Source of the DNA: Limonium bicolor
Lineage: Eukaryota > Streptophyta > Magnoliopsida > Caryophyllales > Plumbaginaceae
Direction of reading: 5' to 3'
Assembly: GCA_023374045.1 (NCBI GenBank)
Contig: CM041776.1
Coordinates: 321,061,925 to 321,125,924 of the forward strand
DNA length: 64,000 nt
The notes beneath the pieces were generated by a model. The model did no database searches and had not been told where the DNA came from. It was given only the letters and a program-made list of their open reading frames with translations. A program made the position numbers and the translations under genes. This document shows, one piece after another, positions 1-11,873 of this stretch. Positions within the stretch are counted from its first letter, which is position 1, and each line of letters starts with the position of its first letter.

Positions 1-424
1 AGAAGCGGAAGCAGTCAATTGTTGGGTTGTCTTCAAAGTGTTCCAAAATGTAAGTCGTTGAAACACTTTGACTCTTTCGGTGAATGGACGGAGTCGATCA
101 ACAAAAATACCAATACAAGGATAAGAAAATTTATTGATAGACTTTCTAGGGTTGTAAGAAAGTATCTCACACTTGGGGTTAGGCAGATAGACTCTGTCTA
201 ACTCCTACACTCACTTCTCAACAAATAGATCAATACAGTATATGGAGAAATAAGTGTAAAAGCTCTAAATAGCTAGATATATGAATTGTAGCTTGTAATA
301 GGAGACATGTCTCCTGTTCGTGGTGACTTTTTCCTTTATATAAGAAGTATGGGGCGGAAAATCACACTTGCAACTAAAAACTCTGGCTCTTTATATAGCA
401 CACCCTCTCCGCCGGTTTCCATTC
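1..424. other. Left edge, no gene recognised
   Basis: No convincing coding sequence is visible here. The stretch lies downstream of the transposase-associated domain fragment at 425-697 on the minus strand, so it probably belongs to the interior of the outer CACTA element or to something inserted in it. A TATATAA-like motif lies near 340-346, but nothing ties it to a gene. Confidence 0.4.
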
Positions 425-697
425 TTAGCCCACTGTTTGTTTGACTAAAAGCCTGTACTCTGCTAGTAGCTTCATCAGACTCGCCATGTAAGAACCATGT
501 CTTGAAAGATGAAATTTGGTTGTATATATACTTGGGAACTTATTGCGAAGTTTGCACCAAGCAAAAGGATATGGAATGTGTGTCTCATTCATCCTTTTTT
601 GATGATCAAAGACTACTTTACAAAATTCATTATCTACTTTTGTTTCAAAATAATTCCCTTTTTGACCGTACATCCATTCACGGTCCATTCTACACAC
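425..697 (-). pseudogene. Transposase-associated domain (TAD) fragment of the outer CACTA element
   Basis: The 90-residue reading frame begins MCRMDREWMYG. It continues with spacing typical of the N-terminal zinc-finger-like domain found in plant CACTA TNP2 transposases: a Trp-Met-Tyr start, a central Ile-Pro segment and a later His-Leu segment. The inner element has a homologous start (MERDWMYGDRG) at 3403 on the opposite strand. The cysteine cluster is degraded: the usual CPC pair reads YPF here and only one Cys remains nearby. The domain is therefore unlikely to function. No continuation into the catalytic domain is seen towards the window edge. Confidence 0.6.
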
Positions 698-940
698 ATC
701 AATTGAAATTCAAATACTTTAGATTGTCTATAAAAATATATTTATATATATAATTATTCAACTAACTATTATATTTTACACATTAAATGTATCAAAATAA
801 CAATAACCAACCTAACTTCAAAAAAGGCTCACATATATATAAATACACTTAGTTGTCTTATTGTTCTATTTTCCACTCTTTCTACATATATATCAATAAT
901 CAAAATGACACTAGTACAAAAATGGTCTATTTCTACGCCC

Positions 941-1182
941 CTATTTCTGCGGTTGTTGGACAACCGCAGAAATGGCGCTTTCTGAAAATGGTCAGGAACC
1001 TATTTCGACAGTTCTTACGTTAGAACCGCCGAAATAGGTCCGTTTTATTTTTATTTTTAAATATGGACCACCTATTTCGGCGGTTGTAAGTTAAAAACCA
1101 CCGAAATAGGTCCGAATTTTTTTTAAAAAAAAATATCGACCACCTATTTCGGCGGTTCTTAAGTTACAACCGCCGAAATAGG
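941..1182. repeat. 5' subterminal palindromic repeats of the inner CACTA
   Basis: Four inverted repeat pairs follow each other at about 941-974, 999-1037, 1071-1110 and 1143-1182. Most arms read CCTATTTCGGCGGTT and its complement, with loops of roughly 5-10 bases. In En/Spm such subterminal repeats bind TnpA; that role is inferred here from position and arrangement. Confidence 0.8.
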
Positions 1183-3402
1183 GCTTTTATTAACACCCCC
1201 TTACCCAAACCCTCGCATTTCACCCGACGCTTCATTCTTCTCCTTCGAGTTGCTGCTGTGTGCAACTGAAAGGCGACTGAAGAGGCGACTGAACAATGAA
1301 TCTGGCCTTCCTCCTGCGTCCTCCGTCCTCGCCGCCGCTTCGTCGCCGCCGCTTCGTCGCCGCCGTCCAGCTTCATTCCGGTGGTAACAACAACAGCAGC
1401 TAGTCGAACAGAGGGAGAAGAAGAAGGTATAAGTTCGATTTTGACCTACATTTTATGGATTTATTGTGATTGTTGCTTAAATTGTGGTTGAATGTGGATG
1501 ATTGTATTAGTGGAGTGTATGAAATTTGTGTATATATGTAGTATTGTAGAAGTGAAATTATATGTGCACACAAGGTGCTCGACAAAATGTTTGAGTGAAT
1601 AATTGTGGTTTTTTTGCTCATTTTGTGTGGTTGTGCCTTTGTTTTTGATTTTTATTTTTCATTACTTTTCTTTTATTCTTGTTTTATTTCTACTTTGTGT
1701 AATTATACATCAAATTTGATTAGTGAGGATTACGCTTGCTTTCGTTTTATACTTTTAGTATTTATTTGGATTGTTTTGTTTTTCGTTTTTGATTTTGCGT
1801 TTTGCTTTTCGTTTTTAATTGCTTGAATATGAGGAACTAACATTGCTTTGAGTATTAGTGGTGTTATTGTATAATGAGGAAGAGATTGAGTTGTTTTAGT
1901 GTTAATAAAATGATTATTAAAGGGCTTGGAAGCCAAGGGGAAATAAATGAGTTTGTGCAGAAATTTAATGTGTGTTAGTGCTTAAGATTGTTGTGGATAT
2001 TATAAATGAGTTGGTGAGCTGAAATTGTGTGTGGGCAATGCTAAAATTATAGGGGAAACTCTGTCAAAATTGTCCTAGAAATTAGATGACTTAAGTGTTT
2101 GACTTGAGGAAAAAAGAACCTAGAGTAACTAGGTGTTGTAGAGGTAAACTTGAATGGTTAACCACCTTGGTTTTGGTTTATAAGAGAATTGGGTAATTGA
2201 GTAGAACCTTGGGTGAAGATAAGACAAGTGTGTGCTAGATGACACTAGTTGAAGGAACATGGAGTGGTAGGAATGAGAACAAAATCTGTAACAAGGAGAA
2301 CTTAGAAAACTAGAGCAGGTGTTGAAAATTATTTTGTTTATTTTGTCATCAGTTGAATTGGTTTAATATTAAGTTACATAATTCTTTTTTTAGCTTTCAA
2401 ATTTAATTCTATAGGTTTAATAGTATGTAGTTCATTTATCTTTTCTCATAGTTCAATTAGGATATATTTACTTGATAAGTTTTAATATTTCTCGAGTCGA
2501 TTAATTAATTTTATAGTTTTATTTTTGTGTATTTTTGTTTTTTTACTCATTTTGTGTGGTTATGCCTTTGTAGGGGGAAATCACTAAATGGGCTCACCAG
2601 ATTGAAGTCGTACGGGGCTGAATACACTTCATTTGTGAACCCGTAATATACTCAACTTACATCTTCATCTTTTTAGCTTATTATATATATTTTGCAATCC
2701 TAATTACGAACAATTAACATACATAAACTAATGAGTTTCTATTCTATCTATAGAGAAGTGCTTAAGATTTCCCCATTCATTGCACGGTATATTGAAAGCG
2801 GAGTGGAAGAACCGGTAATATAATCTAACTTATCTTTTTCTCTTTTATACTTTGTATTTCCACAAATTATTGAAATTTTGTTTGATGAATAAATTTGGTA
2901 TTAGTTTGATTTGTGATGGAAATTTGTGTTGTTGAATGATTGGTGAATGCTTAATAATAAGCATGGGATAGATAAAATTATGCAAAGGTCATGCTGATTT
3001 TTTTTAACAAAATCTCTTTGTAATTAATATTGTTTGATGTATGTGTATATGTATAACAATATCTAAATTTTGTCTTTATCAGGTCTCACCACATTTAAGT
3101 CCGTGAACCACCTCTCTTATTTTCCACCTTCTTCCATCACCGTTGCAGTTTCTTTTCTGTGTACAAGTAAGCAACTAAACTTTGCTTTTTGTTTGATCAT
3201 TGAGATTATGTATTCAGATAATATAGGTGCTAGTATATAATTTAGGTTGAAACCTTAGAGTTAGAGTAGCTAGCTTATTTAATATGCATCCAGTCACGCT
3301 TCATTAGAGTATAAATACATAGAAAGCAATACATCCATGATACAAAAACATTTTCATTTTGAGTATACGGTATTAATCGTACCGTTTGTGTTTCAAATAT
3401 AG
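1183..3402 (+). other. 5' untranslated and intron region of the inner CACTA
   Basis: This stretch holds a GC-richer leader (about 1190-1430), then long T-rich intron-like sequence. Two short exon-like islands lie at about 2575-2640 and 2755-2816, the second followed by a GTAAT donor. No recognisable protein domain is encoded before the transposase start at 3403. The reading frame on the opposite strand at 1164-1376 is only a by-product of the GC-rich leader. Confidence 0.5.
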
Positions 3403-6400
3403 TATGGAACGTGACTGGATGTACGGTGATCGAGGGGATCACTATGACAACATGTTGAAAGAGTTTTGCAAAGCGGCAGTGCAGCACAAGGACATGACAA
3501 AGGCAAAGGGAGAAAATACCTTGTCCTTGTGTTGACTGCGGTGTCTTAAGGAAATTTTCAAACATTGGGAAATTGAATTCCATCTGAAGACTCGCGGTTT
3601 CATGCCACACTATAAGAGATGGATTTTTCATGGAGAAAGTGTTGAACATAATGTCGGGTCCTCGTACATTAATGAAAGGGAGAGGATGAGAACCGACCAC
3701 ACATTTGATTTTGTCGAGTCGGAACCGATCCCAAATGCTTCCGGAGTCAATGACAGTGAACCGACTTATCATGATGAGCAAATAATGGAGATGCTTGATA
3801 ACGTTGAGAATAATTTTGTCGATCGACCGGATGAGTATCAAAGGTTGTTGGACGCATCCAAGACGGCATTGTATCCTACGTGCACTAAGTACACGAAATT
3901 GACGGCTATATTGAATTTGTTCAACCTGAAGGGAAGATATGGATTGAGTGACAAAGGTTTCTCGGCATTCCTCGAGCTGATTCATGATATGCTACCGGAT
4001 GAGAATGGTCTCCCTACCACCACCTATGAGGCAAAGAAATGGGTGTGTCCAATGGGAGTAGAGTACAAAAAAATTCACGCGTGTCCAAACAACTGTGTGT
4101 TGTACAGGGGTGAATACGCACATCTGGACATTGCCCGAAATGTCGTTGTCCCGGTATAAGCATAAAGATGGTGAGTACCCCTCCGTTCAAAAAAGCCCTC
4201 CAGCTAAATTACTGTGGTATTTGCCGATTATACCCAGATTCAAACGGTTGTTTGTGAATCCGAAAGATGCAAAGAACTTACGATGGCACGCAGAGGGTAG
4301 AAAGAGTGATGAGAAATTAAGACATCCAGCAGATGGACCTCAGTGGAGAAACATCAATAGACGGTTCAAAGAACATTTTGGAGGTGAAGATAGGAATTTG
4401 AGGCTTGGGCTATGTACTGACGGGATGAACCCGTACGGCACATTAAGCAGTCAACACAGTACTTGGCCCGTTTTACTAGTGATCTACAATTTGCCTTCGT
4501 GGTTGTGTATGAAACGCAGGTACATAATGTTATCACTTTTGATATCTGGCCCCAAGCAGCCAGGTAATAATATTGATGTATACCTCGCCCCATTGATTGA
4601 TGATTTGAAGTTGCTGTGGAATGAGGGAACCGTTGTGTATGATGCTTATGCAAGGGAAAATTTCACGCTCAAGGCGTTGTTGTTCTGTACGGTCAACGAT
4701 TTCCCTGCATACGGGAACTTGTCTGGATACACTGTGAAAGGAACATTTGCATGTCCGGTGTGCGAGGATGACACATGTTCGGACCGTTTACAAAATTGTG
4801 GTAAGAATGTTTACATGTGTCATCGACGTTTTCTACCTGAAGATCACCCTTATCGTAAGAAGAAGAAACTGTTCAATGGTGAGGCCGAGACTCGAGTGGC
4901 CCGTCTACCTTTGACCTCTGAGGAAGTGTATGCAAAGGTTAAGGACATTGTGAACGTCTTTGGAAACACATCGAAACCGGCAAAGAACATTTGGAAAAAA
5001 TGCTCTATCTTCTGGGATTTACCGTATTGGCGTCACCTGCCTGTCAGACACTGTTTGGATTTCATGCACATCGTAAAGAATGTTGGTGAGGCAGTGAGTG
5101 GGACTTTGCTCAACATACCCGGCAAAACGAAAGACGGATTGAAAGTGAGAAAAGACATGCAAGCCATGGGTATAAGAAAGAGTTACACCCACAGGAGAAT
5201 GAGAGACGAATATACCTACCTCCTGCATGCTACACACTTTCAAAGAATGAGAAGATCAGCTTCTGTAAATGTCTACACTCGGTAAAAGTACCATCTGGAT
5301 ATTCTTCAAACTGGAAGAATATTGTATCAATGAAGGATTTGAAACTGTTAGGCATGAAATCTCACGATTATCATGTATTGATGTTACATCTTCTGCCAGT
5401 AGCAATCCGTGGGATATTGCCAAATGATGTCAGAAATGCGTTAACCAGATTGTGTTTCTTCTTCAATGCTGTCTGCTGCAAGGTAATTGATGTAAACTCT
5501 CTCGATGATCTACAACGTGAAATTGTGGTAACATTATGTCAATTAGAGATGTATTTCCCACCATCATTCTTTGACATAATGGTGCACTTGATAGTCCACA
5601 TTGTTCGAGAGATCCAATTTTGTGGTCCGGTCTACTTACGCTACATGTACCCTTTTGAACGATACATGGGTATTCTAAAGGGTAGAATGAGGAATAGATA
5701 TCGACCAGAAGGGAGCATAATTGAAGCAACGGTGACTGAGGAAGTCACAGAATTTGTGACTGATTATCTGAATGAAGCAGAATCAATCGGTATCCCAAAA
5801 CCAAGACACTACGGCAGATATAAAGGCAAAGGTGTCATTGGAAGAAAGATTGTGCAAGTACCAAGTCAACTGATTCATCAAGCACATCTGTTTGTGTTAC
5901 AACACCTTGAGGCTGTTGAACCCTTCTTTGATACTCATATGAATGAGTTGAGACAACAAAATCCTACCAGAAACCATCTTTGGCTTACGAAAGAACAAAA
6001 CCGACTGTTTGTCCAATGGTTCAAATATTATGTCTTTGAAAAAGCGTCATCAAATTCAGAAGTTCTCAATGAAGAAATCAGATTTTTGGCAATAGGACCT
6101 GAACCTAATATTGTATCATTTGAGGGGTATGACATTAGTGGGTATACTTATTACACTGCACGCCAAGATGCTAAATCAATAAACCAGAACAGTGGAGTAA
6201 AAATAGAAGCGGCATTCAATGAGTACCACATCGGTAACCAGTCTCAACCAGTGAGGAGCTCCAGTTGGTATTACGGTGTTATCGAGGACATTTGGGAGCT
6301 AGACTACCATATTGATTCGTTTTTAGTGTTCCGCTGCAAATGGGTGGACAACCGACGTGGAATCCAAAACGATGGAGGTCTTACCTTGGTTGATCTCACA

Positions 6401-6604
6401 CGTGCCAGTTTTAAGGATGATCAGTTTGTTATGGGAAAAGATTGTGACCAAGTGTGGTATGTTCAGGATCCAAAAGACTCAGATGGTCTGTTGTTCTTCC
6501 AGGTAGAAGACCGGTTCAGATTGAAAATGAAAATGAGGATGATGATGATGAGAATGAGACGATTGAAGGAACAACATTGTTTCCTACGGGGTTGCGGGAT
6601 TTAA
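3403..6604 (+). pseudogene. TNP2-like CACTA transposase, frameshifted
   Basis: The protein would cut and join the transposon ends in the nucleus. It starts at ATG 3403 with the transposase-associated domain (MERDWMYGDRGDHY), ending near the FHGE motif at about 3631. The Transposase_21 core follows, with the conserved TDGMNPYG motif (about 4417-4440), the FPAYGNLSGY and CPVC segments (about 4700-4765) and HCLDFMHIVKNV near 5050. DUF4218 (PPSFFDIMVHLIVHIVREIQ, about 5550-5620) and DUF4216 (about 6260-6480) complete the family order. The frame is broken at about 3520, 3547, 4128, 4150 and 5215. Each break looks like a single-base gain or loss in a short run. Length and domain order otherwise match a full-length TNP2. 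Confidence 0.9.
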
Positions 6605-6789
6605 ATGTTGATACTCAAAACGACTTGATTTATGCACGATCAGACCATGACGAGGGTTTTGGGTTGATAACACCAAAACATAGAAGTATTTATGGTAATG
6701 TTATGTTTAACTATTTTCTTGACTTGTTCAACATTTGTCTTTACATTATAAATTCATCCAATTAATTTGACTAACTTATCTTTACTGCA

Positions 6790-8268
6790 GTGGCTGATCA
6801 CCCTATGGACCAGCCCATTGAAGAAGCTGATCCTCATCAGAAGAGACCAGCAAAACGGGCCACACGAGGAGGAAAGAAGGGGAAGACAACTCACCCACCG
6901 GAGGATGAGGCTTGTCCATCACAGCAGGTGACAGAGCCACCAGCTTCCTCCTCCTCCGGACAGAAGGTGAAGAAGAGAGGTGCCACCCGTGCACTGAAGG
7001 CAATAAAGGCCCCCCCACGAAGCCTTTGCAGTTCAATGAGTTCAACCAGCCATACGGTAATTGGAAGCATGATTATACTGCATATGCTGGCCACCTGGTC
7101 AAGACTTACTGCGACATAAATCACAATTGGAAGCAAGTGCCACAATCATTGAAGGACACTATGTTTGGGCTTCTTCAGGTGTGTTATTTTTTTATAATAT
7201 GTTATATGATTTTAGAGTTTCTCGTTACTTGTGTTACTAAATGACTAATAATTGTTTATGTAGAGTCGTTTCTGCATTGATCCTTCTCTTAAGGAGGATA
7301 TACTGAAAAAAATGGGGCGACAGTTCCGCGACCATAGGAAAGGCCTCTCTGACAAGTACATTCATGGTGCTGCGTATCAAGACCCTGAATCGGATGATGC
7401 AGAAAGAGGCGATGAACTGCCACCCTGGGAGGCGTACGAGGGCATCACTGAGGAGCAGTGGACGCGGTTTGTGGAGTAGTATCACACGCCAGAGTACCAG
7501 GTAGAGCTAATATTCAACGCTGTCTTTTATACATTTTGGCAGTTTTATTTGCTTATTTGTATCTTACACGTTACATATGTATTTGTAGGCGGTTCGTGCA
7601 AAACAGCAGGCAAATGCGAAGAAAAATCTATACCCACATCACTTAGGTGGTAAAAGCATTGCCGAACGCGTACCAGAGTGGGAGCAAAAGGGCTTGCTTC
7701 CAAAGGATGTGGCTCCTAGCGACAGAAGGATGAAGGTGTGGGAGTTGAGTCGAGTGCCAAAAAACTCGACGCCGGAAAATCCTCAGTACGATGATGCCAC
7801 GAGAGAGATTATAAATCAAATGGTATCTAATTTCGGTACATAAGTTTAATATTTGTTTGTGTACCTGTATATTAATGAATTTTGTTATTTTGTGTTTTAT
7901 AGGAGAGTTAACACTCTCAAGTTACTAAGGGTTCTTGGGCTCCGAACAAACAATATGATCCTCTTTCTCGTGCTCTTGGAAAGGTGGATCATCCTGGTCG
8001 CGCTATTGGTTTTGGTGGACAAGTTGGTATCCGCCAAGCTTTTGGCAATCCGGGGTCTAGGAAAGGCTCACAAGGAAAGATGATCAGCTATGAGGAACAT
8101 TTGAAGGTTACTGCTGATATTGAGCAGAGGCTTAGGCAGAATGTTCATCAGTTGGTTGCAGAGGAGATGACTAAAATACGCTCACAGATGTGCAGCAGTC
8201 AGGAGGTGACCAGACCAGCCCCTGCACCATCAGCTGATAGGGGAGGGCACACCAGTACGACAGAGTAG
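6790..8268 (+). pseudogene. Transposase_24-type (Ptta/En/Spm) second CACTA protein, decayed
   Basis: This is the second gene of the inner element. Four exons can be traced: 6790-7178, 7264-7500, 7589-7822 and 7903-8268, all with GT-AG borders. Exon 1 starts with a Lys/Pro-rich tail-like segment and then switches frame near 7010 into the conserved part (EFNQPYGNWKHDYTAYAG). Exon 2 holds the family signature around FRDHRKGLSDKYIHG and has an in-frame TAG near 7477. Exon 4 begins with an early stop, then reads GKVDHPGRAIGFGGQVG and a coiled-coil-like tail ending at 8268. Family members are thought to act as DNA-binding accessory proteins of CACTA transposition; that role is from family knowledge. 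The frameshift and stops make this copy non-functional as read. Confidence 0.75.
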
Positions 8269-8390
8269 TGTGTAGTCGATAGATCCATATCCATATGCAT
8301 CTATTAAGGTTAGACACATTAACTTAGAAAATAAATTATTTATTATCATCTATTTACTTCGATTGTGTTCGTTTAACCCTTCTCTACTTA

Positions 8391-10607
8391 ATGTTCAGGA
8401 ACCCGTTGAATGCGCGCTGTTCATGCCGATGGGAGGTGAGGATATTAAGGTGGCGTGGGGTAAATTGTTTCCCTCATCTCGTACAGACACCGTCGGCGGT
8501 GAACCACTACGGCAGGGGTATGTCCGGGTGGGTGTATGGTGATTATGTGACAGAATATGCTGATGTTGCTATACCGGTACCTCTGCACAGAGAAAGACAC
8601 TTCGCTCTGTTCAAACAGCTACAATCCAATGGCCGGGTACATGGGTCAGATTCTCGGGCCAGGTAAACACAATTAACGCTTACTCTAAAATTATAATTAT
8701 TTGATATTTCAATTAGTATATTGTTTAGAGTGAGTCACTTAAACTTAATTAATCAACAACTTAGGAAAATGTCAAGTCGAAAAAAACTTCTAAAGGGAAA
8801 GAAAAAAGTGTTGCCACACCAGCTCTCACGAGGGCATCCTCCAATTTCATGACGAGACCTCCTTTAGTAGAGAAGAACTTTTTGGATGGGTTGTCACAGG
8901 AACATGAGACTTCTGCACTCGGCCTTGTTGATGACGTCACCTTACAGTGATAGGATCCAAGTGGAGGATAGCCGGGGTCTTTTTCACCACCACGAAACCC
9001 AAGGGCAGACTCATACGTTCGATATATATATGTCCGACTTCATTGATGTATTCAAGAGAGACTGGTTAAATGTGTGATTATGAAGTCAGCTAGCATGTGA
9101 GCGATCTCATACCTTTTCCTATATTAATGAAATACTTGAATTAGTTTTTGTACTTTAACGTCGTTCACTGATGTTGTTGTCTTTATGGTGCAGGCATGTG
9201 CATTCTAAGGCGATACGAGATCATCAGACTGACAGCTTCGGATTCCTATGCCCTGCTACTTGCTGTGAAGTGACTATGTCAATGGATCCTGAAGGTCTTT
9301 TGCGGTACTTGACGAACACAATATTTGAATGTGCAGACAAGTCATACATTATGCTGCCATATTATCAAGGGTAAGTCATACTTCCATAACTTATTATGTT
9401 TTATTTATGTTATGTTATCCGTGTTATGATTTCAATTTTATTCATTACGTGAGCAGTCGTCATTGGTCGTTGTTGGTTTTGACCATGAAGTATCCGAGAG
9501 TCCTTCAGTTTGATTCACTTGGTACGAATGCCAAGAAGCCAGCGATAGCAAAGTTCCTAGCGAACGACCCCTAAGGCCCCGTTCGAACTTTTATGTGAAA
9601 CGCAGCTTTAGCTGCAAAAAAAAGCTACCCATTGTTAACTTATTATGAGTTGACATGTGTATGTGGTTACAATTACAACCATTAATAAATGGACAAGTGG
9701 CTTGCTGAATTCAGGGAAAGGAGATTAATCTCCAAAAGCTACCAACGAACGCGCTCTAACTCCATCAATCGTTACTAGGGTTACGTTCGGCATGGCTTTT
9801 TTGTGGTAGTTTTGTAGCTGTTTTTGGTCTGGTTGTTTTGGCTGGCTGTTTTGTGGTAGTGTTGCTGGTTGTTTTGTGGCTAATTTGAAAACTAGTGTTC
9901 GGCAGACGGCAGTTTTGTCTAACTGTTTTGAATAAGTTAGTTATGTGCAGTGCGTTTACCTTGTTCGGTGTTACAATTAAAAATTTTATATTACATTTTA
10001 AAACAATTTTTTGTTAATAAGTTGGCTCTAATGAGGTGAGCTATTTAAATTATACAAAAATTATCATAACTTAATAAATTCTTTCGTTAAATTGGATTAT
10101 TTGTGTATTACATTCAAACTATTTATTTTGTATAGTGGCTTCAAAGATGCACTGCTTTCATTGGAAAAGCAACCGAAGCGCATCCCTTGGACTGTAGTGA
10201 AGGTAGTTTTACTTATTTTGTAAATAGTTAACATGTTAATAGTAGACCTGTAAGTATGACTGATAGCGTCCATGTGTGAATGTATAGTGTCCAGTACAGC
10301 CTGGGGGATCAGAATGTGGTTACTATGTTATGAGGTTTATGCATGACTTAGTAGCATCATCCAAGTTTTTGCCAGAATACTCATTGGACAAGGTATAAAA
10401 CTATCTTTGAAAGTCTTGATTTATATGTATTTTATTCTTTGTCATTGTTGGTGTAGTGTCTCATTAATTAGTACTATTCATTTTTCTTTGTTCAAGGCTT
10501 TCGAAGAACTCGTGGGCTTTGGACATTATGATGAGAGGCACATATCTGAAATCCTCGAGGATTGGGCAGAATTTATCTCCATCGACGTACTAGTTGATTC
10601 CTCTTAA
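8391..10607 (+). pseudogene. Ulp1-like (C48) cysteine protease carried by the CACTA, decayed
   Basis: This third gene encodes a protease of the SUMO-protease fold, often found in plant CACTA elements. The catalytic exons are clear: His in RHWSLLVL (exon from 9457), Asp in VLQFDSLG (same exon), and Gln plus Cys in CPVQPGGSECGYYVMRFM (exon 10288-10392). A last exon (10497-10607) ends AEFISIDVLVDSS. Exon 10136-10202 (GFKDALLSLEKQ) joins them. The triad is therefore complete. The N-terminal part (about 8391-9370) is badly frameshifted, with stops near 8540 and 9076, and a MITE sits at 9575 beside the central exon. Its substrate is unknown; cleavage of SUMO or transposase precursors is only a guess from the family. 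Confidence 0.8.
9575..9756. mobile_element. Tourist-like (PIF/Harbinger) MITE, 182 bp
   Basis: The element starts GGCCCCGTTCG and ends CGAACGCGCTC, imperfect inverted ends. It is flanked by TAA on both sides (9572-9574 and 9757-9759), the 3 bp target typical of PIF/Harbinger. It lies right at the end of the central Ulp1 exon and brings a stop codon into that frame. The following 9760-10130 is intron or further inserted sequence without a recognisable end. Confidence 0.6.
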
Positions 10608-10908
10608 TTTAGTTTGCGTTGAACGTTAGTTGTGTCATTATGTATTTCATTAGATTGAAACGTAGTGAATTGTATATTGTAATGGAGTGTGGTGAAGTGT
10701 ACAACTAATCCTTATTTTTGTTATGAATTTTCTTGCTTTCTTGCATTTATTGATGCGTGCCGATGATTATGGCCGCTTTATGGGTTTATAGTATGCTACT
10801 GAGGTGCCCCACTGTGGTGGCAGCATTATACAATGTCTTTACAGGTTTGTTTAATTTTGTGGTGTATTTGGGTGCATTAATAAGCTGGAAAGGAAAAAAC
10901 AAAAAAAA

Positions 10909-10988
10909 AAAATACTGCCTATTTTGGCGGTGCTCATTTATGCGGTTGTAAACCGCAGAAATAGGCCCTTTACAACCGCAGAAATAGG
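10909..10988. repeat. 3' subterminal repeats of the inner CACTA
   Basis: Copies of the CCTATTTYKGCGGTT motif in both orientations lie close to the right terminus: one forward copy at about 10918, then GCGGTTGTAAACCGCAGAA and a final AACCGCAGAAATAGGC copy ending near 10989. They mirror the array at the left end. Confidence 0.75.
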
Positions 10989-11699
10989 CTGTTTTTCCTA
11001 CTAGTGTGACTAGTTTAAATAAATTGAATCACACCAATTAATATGCAACAATCATAACCACATAAACCAACTAACTACACAAACAACTATAAAAAACGGA
11101 AAGAAAAATGTAAAAAAAAAAAACTAACCTATTTTTGGTATATGTATACGTATAAGGTTGAGCAGATGGGCGAGGAGCAAGTGAAACTCACGACGACGTA
11201 CAGGGCGGAGGACAATGATAGATGAGCCCGAATTCAAAGAGAGAAATGTGGTGTCGAAGGGTGTAACTCATGTAATGAACCATATAAATTAGAAGTGAGG
11301 ATAATAGTGCTTCGTAATTGTGCAAAAAATTACAATCAACCAGTCAAATTGGAAGATAGGTTAATACTCCGTCAACTAGGTCTACAATATTATCCTAACA
11401 CATTTTACCATATCACTATATGTACACCAATTCGTCCATCACAATTATCCAAACACGTAATTAACTATTATACATTAATTGCGCCAACGGGCGACATAGA
11501 CGCAACAGTGGGCGAAGACACGGGCGGTGACGACAACGGCGACGGGATGAGTGGCGACAACGAATGGTGGTCGGAGGCGACGACGAAGTGAAGGAAACGC
11601 GGGCGGCGATGTAGTGATTCTGTGTGTTTGTATGTTGAAAAGGTCGTTGAATGGGAGATATGCAGGAAATCGCGTTATTTGGTTATGATTAAGAGAGTA

Positions 11700-11860
11700 A
11701 TTTTTGGCAGTTTCTACGCCATAGCCGCCAAAAATTGTTTTTTTTTAAAAATGTCATTTTGGCGGTTTTGACGTAGGAACCGTCAAATATGTTCTTCGTC
11801 CCCTACTTTTTTTCGGCAATATCTTTAAAACCGCCAAAAATAGGGCTCCGAAAATGATCA
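11700..11860. repeat. Subterminal palindromes of the outer CACTA
   Basis: Three inverted pairs with arms close to TTTTTGGCGGTT and its complement occupy the last 170 bp before the terminus at 11873. They resemble the inner element's repeats in layout, but the core is TTTTGGCGG rather than TATTTCGGCGG. The two elements are thus related but distinct families. Confidence 0.65.
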
Positions 11861-11873
11861 TTTTTGTACTAGT

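Larger units (their letters stand above)
909..11006 (+). mobile_element. Complete 10.1 kb CACTA (En/Spm-like) DNA transposon with three genes
   Basis: The left end reads CACTAGTACAAAAATGGTC and the right end closes with TACTAGTG at 11006. Directly flanking 3 bp duplications, TGA, lie at 906-908 and 11007-11009, the target size expected for CACTA elements. Inside each end lie palindromic subterminal repeats, the presumed binding sites of the element's DNA-binding protein. Between them, in order and on one strand, are remnants of a TNP2-type transposase (Transposase_21, DUF4218, DUF4216), a Transposase_24-type protein and an Ulp1-like cysteine protease. All three have frameshifts or stops, so the copy as written is not autonomous. 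The intact ends and exact duplication suggest a fairly recent insertion, or sequence errors in the reading frames. It sits inside another CACTA element. Confidence 0.9.
1..11873 (-). mobile_element. Outer CACTA (En/Spm-like) transposon, 5' part, split by a nested CACTA
   Basis: Read on the minus strand, the element starts at 11873 with a CACTAGTACAAAAATGATC terminus. This is almost the same as the terminus of the inner element (one base different in 19). Behind it come subterminal palindromes at 11700-11860 and a GC-rich leader near 11480-11610. The sequence is then interrupted by the 10.1 kb plus-strand element at 909-11006. Beyond the insertion the same strand encodes a transposase-associated domain fragment (697-425), as expected for the first transposase exon of a CACTA element. 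The other end lies outside the window, so no target duplication can be checked. About 1.8 kb of this element is visible. Confidence 0.65.

Noticed and set aside
3275..3985. 236-codon minus-strand frame
   Set aside because: Antisense to the TNP2 transposase N-terminus, whose motifs are clear on the plus strand.
909..11873. One single CACTA element from 909 to 11873
   Set aside because: The flanks are TGA on the left and ATT on the right, while 11006 has an exact TGA duplication. The subterminal motif at 11700-11860 also differs.
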